A DNA stretch of 64,000 nt from the NCBI RefSeq assembly GCF_003148645.1, contig NZ_QGGP01000005.1, positions 1 through 64,000 of the forward strand, in the 5' to 3' direction. The translations under genes were made by a program, and so were the position numbers. Within the stretch, counting starts at the first letter, position 1, and every line of letters starts with the position of its first letter. The notes beneath the pieces were generated by a model that saw only the letters and a program-made list of their open reading frames with translations, did no database searches and was not told where the DNA came from. Positions 57,029-64,000 of the stretch are shown here, piece by piece. This DNA comes from Xanthomarina spongicola (GTDB lineage: Bacteria; Bacteroidota; Bacteroidia; Flavobacteriales; Flavobacteriaceae).

Positions 57029-58334
57029 AGTTTAAATCGTTTTTATCTGGAATTACTCCAAAAAGCGAAGAGCTAAAGATTAACAGAATAACACCATAAT
57101 ACATAACATAAGTTACAAAATGCGCAATTGTTGCGCCTTTTACTCCGTAAATATCAATAAAGTAGATACTTGTTGCGTACATAATAATAACAGAGAAAGC
57201 TTCGGTTATAATATAATGCCAAAACATTTTTTTAGCTAAAAATTGGTAAGCAATTACTATGGATAATACTTTAACAAAGTCGCCTAATAGTTGCCATAAA
57301 AATAAGTCTTCAACTGGTTTAAATTCGCTAGAAAAAACAATTGTTATGATATACGTTCTTAATAAGTAAATAACAAATAACCCAATTGCAAATATTGGAA
57401 TTATAGTTTTATAAAAGTTAAATACTTCGTTTCTAAAATCTTTTGCATTATCTATTTCAGATAATCTTGGCAGAATGTAAAGCGTTAATAACGAACTTAC
57501 AAACATTAAATAATACTTTGAAATACGATTCATGGCTTCCCAGAAACCTGCCTCTTTAAACCCTATATTGTCTATTATATAAGATCTAATTGCAAGGGCA
57601 ACTAAAGGCAAAACAATGGCTGAAAACAAAGCCATAACAGAAAAAGAGCTTAGTTTTTTAGCTTTTTCTAAACTAAAACTACTAACCTTTATTAAAGGCA
57701 TTAAACTTCTTTGATTGACTATTCCAACAAGTGTAATTAAAAATATTAACGATTCTGAAATAACAACAGAAATCAAGGCTCCATCAATTCTGTTTTTATA
57801 AATTAAAATTAAAGTTACTCCTACTCCCAATATCTGGCCAATAATATTTATGATAATAAGAATTTTAAACTTCGAAAAACCATTCAATATTGAAAACGTA
57901 AATAAATTCAACGTGTAAAATGGTAGAGCAATTGCTAAAATTTCAATAACGTATGCATAGTCATTGTACTTTGGAAATATAATAGTATTAATGGATTCAG
58001 CATTAAAATAACACACAAAGGAAACTAAAACGGTAGAAATAAAACCAAGGTAAAAAGTGGTGGATATGGTTTTGCTTAGTTCAATTGTATTGGTTTTAAA
58101 CTCAGCTATATATTTAACAACACCGTTATATAAACCAAGTGTTGCTAAAGATTGTATAGAACTAACAAAATTCCTTAAATTTCCAACAAGTGCCATCCCT
58201 TCTGCTCCAATAAAATGAGCAATAGCATTCGATGTTAAAAGCCCTCCAACAATTCTGGTAACCAGTGATGCTGAATTTAAAGAAGCTACTTTAATTAAAA
58301 CATTATTATTAATATAGTTGATTAATCTTTTCAA
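57018..58334 (-). CDS. O-antigen translocase (Wzx-type flippase)
   Basis: A 438-residue polytopic MOP-superfamily flippase with about 12 helices, starting at TTG directly after the aminotransferase stop (MKRLINYINNNVLIKVASLN). Typical segments are FIGAEGMALVGNLRNFVSSI, ATLGLYNGVVKYIAEF and EAGFWEAMNRISKYYLMFVS. It moves lipid-linked repeat units across the inner membrane. It is in one run with the aminotransferase, FemAB-like and sulfatase-fold genes. Confidence 0.9.
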   Translation of the reverse strand: MKRLINYINNNVLIKVASLNSASLVTRIVGGLLTSNAIAHFIGAEGMALVGNLRNFVSSIQSLATLGLYNGVVKYIAEFKTNTIELSKTISTTFYLGFISTVLVSFVCYFNAESINTIIFPKYNDYAYVIEILAIALPFYTLNLFTFSILNGFSKFKILIIINIIGQILGVGVTLILIYKNRIDGALISVVISESLIFLITLVGIVNQRSLMPLIKVSSFSLEKAKKLSSFSVMALFSAIVLPLVALAIRSYIIDNIGFKEAGFWEAMNRISKYYLMFVSSLLTLYILPRLSEIDNAKDFRNEVFNFYKTIIPIFAIGLFVIYLLRTYIITIVFSSEFKPVEDLFLWQLLGDFVKVLSIVIAYQFLAKKMFWHYIITEAFSVIIMYATSIYFIDIYGVKGATIAHFVTYVMYYGVILLIFSSSLFGVIPDKNDLNSNS

Positions 58335-59435
58335 TTAGTAGGCGTTTATTGTATCTATTATCTGGGAAATCTCATTGCTAGTAATAACAGGACTAATTGG
58401 TATACTTACTACTGTATTATGGATTTCTTCTGTTATTGGTAAACTTAAGCCTTTAAAATTAATTAAAGCCTCTTGCTTATGTGGAGGGATTGGATAATGG
58501 ATTAACGTTTCAATATTATGCTTTTTTAAATAAGACACAAAATTATTTCTATTTTTTACTCTAACTACAAACACATGAAATACATGATTTTTTGAATTAT
58601 CATAAAAAGGCATTTGTATTTTAATATTTTTTACTTCAGAAACATACCTTTTGGCTATTTCCTGTCTTTTTAAATTATCTGTATCTAATAGTCTTAGTTT
58701 GATATTTAAAAACATGGCTTGAATTTCGTCTAAGCGATTATTACTACCAATCAGGCTATGCTCATATTTTTTTTCAGAACCATAATTATGTAATTTATTA
58801 ATGGTTTCGGCTAAAACAGAATCGTTTGTAGTTACTGCTCCTCCATCACCTAAAGCACCTAAGTTTTTGCTTGGATAAAAACTAAAAGCAGCTGCATGGC
58901 TTAAATTGCCAGCTTTTTTACCAATATCATTTTCAGCTCCATGAGCTTGGGCAGCATCTTCAATAACCAATAAACTTTGTTTTTCTGCAAACCCATTTAT
59001 AGCTTCCATGTTTGCTAATTGCCCATATAAATGAACTGCCATGATTGCTTTAACTTTTGGCGTATAATGCTTTTCAATTTCTTTTATAGAAATATTAAAC
59101 GTATCTCTATCAGGCTCAACAAAAACAGGAGTTAATCCTGAATTTATAACAGATAATGCGCTTGCAAAAAAAGTGTTTGCTGGTATGATAACTTCGTCGC
59201 CTTCTTTTAATTTTCCTAGATGAATAAATGCTTTAAAAATTAGCGTTAATGCATCTAAACCATTACTAGTTCCAACACAATATTTTGTTCCACAATACGA
59301 AGCAAAATCTCTTTCGAAAGCAGTAACTTCTTGACCTAAAATATAATGTCCAGAATCTAAAAACTCCTGAAACTTCTTTTGAAATTCAGATTCAAATCTT
59401 TTATTAATTTTATGTAAGTCAAGAAACTTAATCAT
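58335..59435 (-). CDS. DegT/DnrJ/EryC1/StrS family sugar aminotransferase (FdtB-like)
   Basis: 366 residues, PLP-dependent. [65 protein letters not shown] (PLP-contacting Asp) and the lysine motif [20 protein letters not shown] are all in place; [20 protein letters not shown] completes the active site. With the FdtA/QdtA-like enzyme at 54593 it should make dTDP-3-amino-3,6-dideoxyhexose. It overlaps the acyltransferase-like gene by ATGA and abuts the flippase. Confidence 0.9.
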   Translation of the reverse strand: MIKFLDLHKINKRFESEFQKKFQEFLDSGHYILGQEVTAFERDFASYCGTKYCVGTSNGLDALTLIFKAFIHLGKLKEGDEVIIPANTFFASALSVINSGLTPVFVEPDRDTFNISIKEIEKHYTPKVKAIMAVHLYGQLANMEAINGFAEKQSLLVIEDAAQAHGAENDIGKKAGNLSHAAAFSFYPSKNLGALGDGGAVTTNDSVLAETINKLHNYGSEKKYEHSLIGSNNRLDEIQAMFLNIKLRLLDTDNLKRQEIAKRYVSEVKNIKIQMPFYDNSKNHVFHVFVVRVKNRNNFVSYLKKHNIETLIHYPIPPHKQEALINFKGLSLPITEEIHNTVVSIPISPVITSNEISQIIDTINAY

Positions 59436-60412
59436 ATTAAAACATCGTTTAAATAGATATGATTTTTGGTAAATATGCTATAAAAATCATGCGAAATACT
59501 TCTAGCTCCAAAAGATTCTTTCCAAGATTGTAACCCGGAATTTATATGCTTACCTTGATTTTCGTTACAAATACCAAAATCGAAATACGCTTTATCATTA
59601 TAAACCTCATGTATTAAATGATGGAACACCAAATCTAAACTTCCTAATTCCTGTTTATCATTATTAGCTGAAATATATTGTGCATGAGCTACATTATCCG
59701 TCTCAAAAATTGTTGTTCCTGCAACAATTATATTTTCTTTATAAACGTTAAACTGTCTAATGTTATTAGGAAATTTCGATTTTAAATATGTTATTTCTTC
59801 TAAAGTATGAACAGGTTTAACACCATGTTGTTCATCTAAATTTGGAATTAATATCTGGTTCCAAAACAAATCAAAATTAGCTTCTTCTTTAACAACCAGA
59901 TTGTTTTTTTGAGCTTTTTTTAAACCTCTCTTTCTGTTAGACGAACTTATTTCAATTGATTGCTTTGTATCTATTGCTAAGGTTAAGTCTCTTCTAATTA
60001 ATTCGGCTTGTAGCTTAAATAATATATAATCTATTTCATCACTTGGATGTATATGATAAATTCTAGGAGTTGGTTTAAGTATCACTTCATGAATCCCAAG
60101 ATTTTGACAGGTCTCAAGTAGGCATTTAACAGCTTTCAGAATAACTTTAAACGACGCTTCTTTACCAACTATCAAACCTCCATAAGTGAGGCCTTGATGC
60201 GAATAAATTAATTCGTTTTTTCTATTAGCTGGAAATATGGCTACCAGTTTTTCATCTTTAAAAATCAAGAATGATTCATCTTCAAATCTATCTTGATGGT
60301 ATTCCATAAAATCACGATGACATAAAAACGTGCCATTTTTAGACTCTTTAAGAAAATTATTCCAAAGCGATTTGTGTTCTGGATGGTATTTTTTAACTGA
60401 GTAAACCTTCAT
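59432..60412 (-). CDS. GNAT/FemAB-like N-acyltransferase
   Basis: 326 residues, no membrane helix. The two-domain GNAT/FemAB architecture shows [55 protein letters not shown] at the N-terminus, and [66 protein letters not shown] at the C-terminus. As it overlaps the aminotransferase gene by 4 bases, N-acylation of the 3-amino sugar is a reasonable inference, though FdtC-type acetyltransferases are usually hexapeptide proteins, so a different acyl donor is possible. Confidence 0.82.
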   Translation of the reverse strand: MKVYSVKKYHPEHKSLWNNFLKESKNGTFLCHRDFMEYHQDRFEDESFLIFKDEKLVAIFPANRKNELIYSHQGLTYGGLIVGKEASFKVILKAVKCLLETCQNLGIHEVILKPTPRIYHIHPSDEIDYILFKLQAELIRRDLTLAIDTKQSIEISSSNRKRGLKKAQKNNLVVKEEANFDLFWNQILIPNLDEQHGVKPVHTLEEITYLKSKFPNNIRQFNVYKENIIVAGTTIFETDNVAHAQYISANNDKQELGSLDLVFHHLIHEVYNDKAYFDFGICNENQGKHINSGLQSWKESFGARSISHDFYSIFTKNHIYLNDVLI

Positions 60413-60442
60413 TTAAATTTAATTCGTGCTGAAAATACTAAT

Positions 60443-61846
60443 TTAATGTTTATTAAAAACAACTTCACCATTTTCATTTATAACTTCGTAGATTCCAGAA
60501 GGAGCGCCTTCTTTTATTACTATATAACTTTTATCTTCCTCTAAAGCATCTAAATAGCTTATATCTTTTGCTAAGTAAGAAAAAAGGGTTCTAAACAAAT
60601 TTACATTTGTTTTTAACTTAACGTCAAAGTCTGGAGCTTTATTTTCTGGCCATTTAATAGCCAAAGCTGTTGAGAAAACAGATGTCACTAAGCCATCTTC
60701 AGTTTGTTTAATAGTACTTTCCTGTGTTGATTCCATTCCAACAAAACCACCATGATCTGCAGCAATTATTATAATACCATCTCTATCTTTCTCAGAAATA
60801 ATTTGAATGGTTTTGGTTAACCATTCATTGGCTCTCTTAAGTTGTGCTAAATATATTTGTCTTTCGCCTTCAATTCCCTTAGAATCACTAAAATCGTTTG
60901 TTATATGCATAGGAAGCATACGCTCAATAAAGAAAAAATTGTTAGTTTCTTTATTACTCTCTAAAACGTGTTCCAAATCAATTAAAGGGTCTTTATTTAT
61001 ACTAAAACCTCTGTCTAAATAAGGGACTTCGCTGTAATCTATATTACAATAATCGTATAAAATTGGCGACCTATTAACTAGTAAATAAGATATGTCTAAT
61101 AATAAAAATGTTTTATAGTTATTGTTCTTAAAAATGGAAACCACTGGATTATCTCCTAAAATAGTTTTCCTAGTATTATACAGTTCATTCGATTTACTTT
61201 TTTTGCTATTATAATAGTGATGTTTCATAGCAAACATAGAACTATTAGAGCTTAACGTCGTGGTATAATTACTTCTGAAATCGTTGTATAATTTAAACCC
61301 ACTATCTACTAAAAACTGCTCGAAATTAGAATTATCAAAATTATACGAATTCTTTTTTAATTCTGAAAAACTAGCGTAACCATCTGGTTGAATAACATAC
61401 ACATTAGGCTTCTTTTTAAATTCTACATTTTCAATAGTATCACTTATAGCCATCCATTTTGATGAGTAAGTAACATGACTGTATAAATCTGGCACTAATT
61501 TAGAAGCCACAATCAATGTCATTAGTAACTGAAAAACAATCACTTTTTTAAAATGCTTTTGAAGTAGGATTGCTAAAAAAATGGCTATAATTATAGAAAC
61601 TGCTAATACCTTCCATTTAAAGCCATACGTACTAATTATAATCAAAAAGACAAAAGCTATGAAGTTTAATACAGGAAGTACATATTTACTAAATTTATTT
61701 AATCCTGAAACTCGTTTAAAAATTACAGTAAGTAACAAAAAAACACTAGTTGGAATAAGCAAATAGGTGACAATAAAAAATAAGAGTTGACTCCATGAAT
61801 TAACTAATGTAAAATTAGAATTATAATAATATAAGAGTGGATACAA
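60443..61846 (-). CDS. Sulfatase-fold membrane protein of the polysaccharide locus
   Basis: 467 residues from the first acceptable TTG. Four or five membrane helices (about 1-120) are followed by an alkaline-phosphatase/sulfatase-like domain: KPNVYVIQPDGYASF, FNDFRSNYTTTLSSNSSMFA (candidate nucleophile Thr/Ser), IIIIAADHGGFVGMES (metal Asp-His). Related enzymes add or transfer phospho-groups on envelope glycans, while others are hydrolases; which applies here is open. The frame stays open 102 bases upstream of this TTG through clearly membrane-like sequence, and an ATT at 61927 may be the true start. The gene is followed after 30 bases by the acyltransferase-like gene. Confidence 0.78.
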   Translation of the reverse strand: MYPLLYYYNSNFTLVNSWSQLLFFIVTYLLIPTSVFLLLTVIFKRVSGLNKFSKYVLPVLNFIAFVFLIIISTYGFKWKVLAVSIIIAIFLAILLQKHFKKVIVFQLLMTLIVASKLVPDLYSHVTYSSKWMAISDTIENVEFKKKPNVYVIQPDGYASFSELKKNSYNFDNSNFEQFLVDSGFKLYNDFRSNYTTTLSSNSSMFAMKHHYYNSKKSKSNELYNTRKTILGDNPVVSIFKNNNYKTFLLLDISYLLVNRSPILYDYCNIDYSEVPYLDRGFSINKDPLIDLEHVLESNKETNNFFFIERMLPMHITNDFSDSKGIEGERQIYLAQLKRANEWLTKTIQIISEKDRDGIIIIAADHGGFVGMESTQESTIKQTEDGLVTSVFSTALAIKWPENKAPDFDVKLKTNVNLFRTLFSYLAKDISYLDALEEDKSYIVIKEGAPSGIYEVINENGEVVFNKH

Positions 61847-61922
61847 TCCAGCCGAAATAGCTGCTATAATTGGATACTCTTTATCATTACTAATAAATGA
61901 AAGGATATTTGCCCTAATCTTA

Positions 61923-63317
61923 TTAATAGTTTTTATAATGTTTCGTTTTTAATAAATACATGACTCTTTCTGAGTTTTCAATAGGTTTTTTTTCAATAAT
62001 TTCGAAGTAATTTGTATAGGCTTTTTCAAAATTTTCTATATTATAAAACCCGAAATAATCTTTAAAATCAGCTTTATTATTTAACAGTCTTTGTACCCAA
62101 GAGTCCTCTCTTTTAGGAAACTCAATAATAAGATGTTTAGAAAATTTAGCAAAAAATTGTGCAGACATCTCAAAGGTAACATTTTCAGATAATGACATAT
62201 GATGTATTACTGCCAATGCCAAAGTAATATCTGGTTGATATTTTGTAATGCGTTCTATAAAGGAAGTTCTTTCCTCATTATTAAAACCAATGGATGCTGA
62301 AGGATTTAAAACATCTAAAACAAAAGGCAACATAAAACGCTCCTTATTTTCCTTAATAGTTTTATAATTATAATCGACTGCGTTATTATCAATATCGCAA
62401 ACCAACGCTTGTTCTAAATTAGACGTTATTCTTCTAACAAAAGTACCATCGTTACCACCAACGTCAATAACTGTTTTGACATTTAATTTAGAGATCCAAT
62501 TGTTAATGATATCAGATTTTAAATTAAATGCAGCATCAGAATAATTTGTCTTATTATAATAATTTCCCCATTCAGAATGTTCCTTTAAGGATAGTTTTTT
62601 AATAAAATCATACAGACTTTGGATGATATTTAATTGCGCTTTTTTAGATAAAGACTTGACTTTCGATTCGCCTTTATAATCTTCATGATACTTATCCTCA
62701 AATTTTGCTAACAGATGAATGTTTGAATATAAAAAAGGATTCAATTTAGATTTAAATGGCAACATAGATGCAATCATATTTAACGGAATACCATCTATAT
62801 AATTACTCATTAACTTTAAAGATTGTGCACCATGATAATGAGCCATAAGCAATGGTCCTAAAAAATGAGACACAAACTGTTTATATGCTCTCCAAGGCGA
62901 ATTTTCTATATAAAAATCGAAAGATAGTGTATCTATAAAAATTGCTTTTCCTTTATGAAATGTAACATTAAAAGCTGATGCATCTTTTAAGGAAAATCCT
63001 TTTTCTAAACTATACTTTTGCAGTTTAAGGGTTAATAAAGCAGCTTCTTTATATTGATTGAAACACCATTCGTATGGATAGGTTATAAACGGAATTTGTT
63101 CTGGCTGAATTATAATTTGTTCTGAAGAATGAGATAATTCTTCATGAGGAATAAGCAGATTACTCTTAAACAGTGTGTTAAAAAATTCTGAGTCTTTAAG
63201 TGCTTGATACTGTTTAAAATAAATAGGGTTTATTTGTCGTTTAACTATCCCTTCTTCAACAAACATAAAACCAGAAGGATCTCTAAACGAAGCTGGATGT
63301 GCTTTTTTATGAGTCAC
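61923..63317 (-). CDS. SAM-dependent methyltransferase, two-domain
   Basis: A 464-residue cytosolic protein starting at GTG (MTHKKAHPASFRDPSGFMFV). The N-terminal ~250 residues are a separate domain with kinase-like remnants (DASAFNVTFHKGKAIFIDTL, GKAIFIDTLSFDFY), and the C-terminal half is a class I methyltransferase (VIDVGGNDGTFVRRI, CDIDNNAVD, LALAVIHHMSLSE). The whole is a known arrangement in polysaccharide loci. The substrate is unknown. It overlaps the small membrane gene by 11 bases and the possible ATT start of the sulfatase-fold gene. Confidence 0.85.
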   Translation of the reverse strand: MTHKKAHPASFRDPSGFMFVEEGIVKRQINPIYFKQYQALKDSEFFNTLFKSNLLIPHEELSHSSEQIIIQPEQIPFITYPYEWCFNQYKEAALLTLKLQKYSLEKGFSLKDASAFNVTFHKGKAIFIDTLSFDFYIENSPWRAYKQFVSHFLGPLLMAHYHGAQSLKLMSNYIDGIPLNMIASMLPFKSKLNPFLYSNIHLLAKFEDKYHEDYKGESKVKSLSKKAQLNIIQSLYDFIKKLSLKEHSEWGNYYNKTNYSDAAFNLKSDIINNWISKLNVKTVIDVGGNDGTFVRRITSNLEQALVCDIDNNAVDYNYKTIKENKERFMLPFVLDVLNPSASIGFNNEERTSFIERITKYQPDITLALAVIHHMSLSENVTFEMSAQFFAKFSKHLIIEFPKREDSWVQRLLNNKADFKDYFGFYNIENFEKAYTNYFEIIEKKPIENSERVMYLLKTKHYKNY

Positions 63318-63516
63318 TAGAATCTTTCTTTTCTATTTCAGACTTTTCAATTTCTATATCGTCAAATAAGTCCTCTTCCTTAGACTTCGCTAATCCAAAA
63401 AACACCTTTACTTTTAAAAGTAAGTTTTTAGAAAACAACAAAACGCCTGCTATTGCAGCTACTATAGCTTGAACAATCATGGCTCCAATTGCAGGATCGA
63501 AATAAAGAAAAGTCAT
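63307..63516 (-). CDS. Small single-span membrane protein
   Basis: 69 residues. Starts MTFLYFDPAIGAMIVQAIVA, one transmembrane helix (AMIVQAIVAAIAGVLLFS, about residues 12-29), then an acidic/lysine-rich cytosolic tail ending DSSDS. Function unknown. The 11-base overlap with the methyltransferase gene indicates coupled translation, and I recognise the pair as recurrent in flavobacterial polysaccharide loci. It starts the minus-strand run. Confidence 0.7.
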   Translation of the reverse strand: MTFLYFDPAIGAMIVQAIVAAIAGVLLFSKNLLLKVKVFFGLAKSKEEDLFDDIEIEKSEIEKKDSSDS

Positions 63517-63706
63517 ATTGAAATTTTTGTAAATATAGTAAACTTAATTTCTTTTTATAAGTAAAAAAAATAATAGGATTCTTACAATCAAACCTTAATT
63601 GAAATAAAACACAAAAGTCTACTTATCTGCTATTTTTTAAGAAATTTTAATAAATACCTTTTATTAATAATTATTCATTTATTTTGTGAAATAAATCTAA
63701 CCAAAA

Positions 63707-64000
63707 TTGAAAAACATTAAACTTAAGGACATTGTTATCTATGGAATGTATTTCTTTAGTTTCATTTTTTTAATTTTTCAAGATGCTATCTACACTCCAG
63801 ACACAGCTAGTTATTTAAATGCTGCTATTTATAGATATCCTGTTTATCCTATTTTTACTAAATTCTTAAAATTTGTATTCCAAAATTATTTCGATTTGGT
63901 TACTGTTGGAATTCAATTATTATTTGGGCTAGTTGCTGTTCATTTTACTGCTAAAAAGCTGACAGAAGTCCTTCAACTAAATTATCTTACAAAATTCATA
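63707..64000 (+). CDS. N-terminal part of a probable GT-C membrane glycosyltransferase, cut by the window
   Basis: An open frame from TTG (63707), with an internal ATG at 63746, continues past the last base (98 codons visible). The protein begins MKNIKLKDIVIYGMYFFSFI and continues in two or more membrane helices; FQDAIYTPDTASYLNAAIYR with YPVYPIFTKF is the pattern of the first periplasmic loop of GT-C (dolichol-phosphate-mannose type) enzymes, where the Asp residue is catalytic. It is divergent from the small membrane gene. The end is outside the window, so the family is tentative. Confidence 0.6.
   Translation, partial: MKNIKLKDIVIYGMYFFSFIFLIFQDAIYTPDTASYLNAAIYRYPVYPIFTKFLKFVFQNYFDLVTVGIQLLFGLVAVHFTAKKLTEVLQLNYLTKFI

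Overview
This window comes from a Bacteroidota chromosome, almost certainly a marine member of the Flavobacteriaceae. The evidence is an AT-rich genome, a type IX secretion (T9SS) type B sorting domain, PorP/SprF and PorE-like proteins, the flavobacterial -7 promoter motif TAnnTTTG, almost no Shine-Dalgarno (SD) sites except at rpsU, and many family-specific genes (DUF3467, DUF2851, the FdtA/FdtB-type sugar genes). I could not identify the species. Several genes need TTG or GTG starts, and I moved several starts inward where an upstream non-ATG start gave an implausible N-terminus. No gene-free stretch exceeds about 250 bases.

Layout. (1) 1-3900, plus strand: the end of a large secreted adhesin with a T9SS type B domain, its PorP/SprF partner and a PorE-like OmpA protein. 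(2) 4065-4687: a small Fe-S protein and a DUF3467 protein, convergent across a terminator. (3) 4765-19491, minus strand: the translation/transcription supercluster. In transcription order it is rpsU, a XerC-type recombinase, hpf, tRNA-Thr, tRNA-Tyr, tRNA-Gly, tRNA-Thr, tuf, tRNA-Trp, secE, nusG, rplK, rplA, rplJ, rplL, rpoB, rpoC. (4) 19575-27391, minus strand: housekeeping and membrane genes (surface protein, acyl-CoA dehydrogenase, helix-hairpin-helix protein, AGCS symporter, K+ channel, PspC, DUF2851). (5) 27551-41384: mixed accessory genes, including a lipoprotein with a duplicated PPHGQAGHDC module, a cystathionine beta-synthase-like enzyme, tandem DUF1254 lipoproteins, an FtsX-like permease abutting a DUF1343 lipoprotein, two related small secreted proteins, a sterol-desaturase-family protein, a cysteine-cluster protein, a methyltransferase and an amidohydrolase lipoprotein. 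Short palindromic repeats of a GTCATT...AATCT type occur only in this part and just after it. (6) 41580-47253: an outer-membrane barrel with a 1007-residue TPR protein, then FtsE. (7) 47250-64000: a surface polysaccharide locus with an MBOAT/SGNH acylation pair, a beta-helix protein, four glycosyltransferases, an FdtA-like ketoisomerase, a DegT aminotransferase, a FemAB-like acyltransferase, a Wzx flippase, a sulfatase-fold membrane protein, a methyltransferase and the start of a probable GT-C glycosyltransferase.

How the parts work together. The ribosomal/RNAP block is one long co-directional unit with internal control points: a probable attenuator before rpoB, a promoter overlapping a terminator before the tRNA-tuf unit, and an exceptional SD at rpsU. 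The polysaccharide locus has the parts expected for an O-antigen or capsule carrying a dTDP-3-amino-3,6-dideoxyhexose and O-acyl groups. No RmlA/RmlB pair or clear Wzy polymerase is visible, so the locus probably continues past the window or relies on genes elsewhere.

The most interesting items are the rpsU SD, the duplicated PPHGQAGHDC lipoprotein module, repeat units incorporated in frame in the DUF1343 gene, the rplL-rpoB double hairpin, and a sulfatase-fold gene with no conventional start codon where the protein seems to begin.
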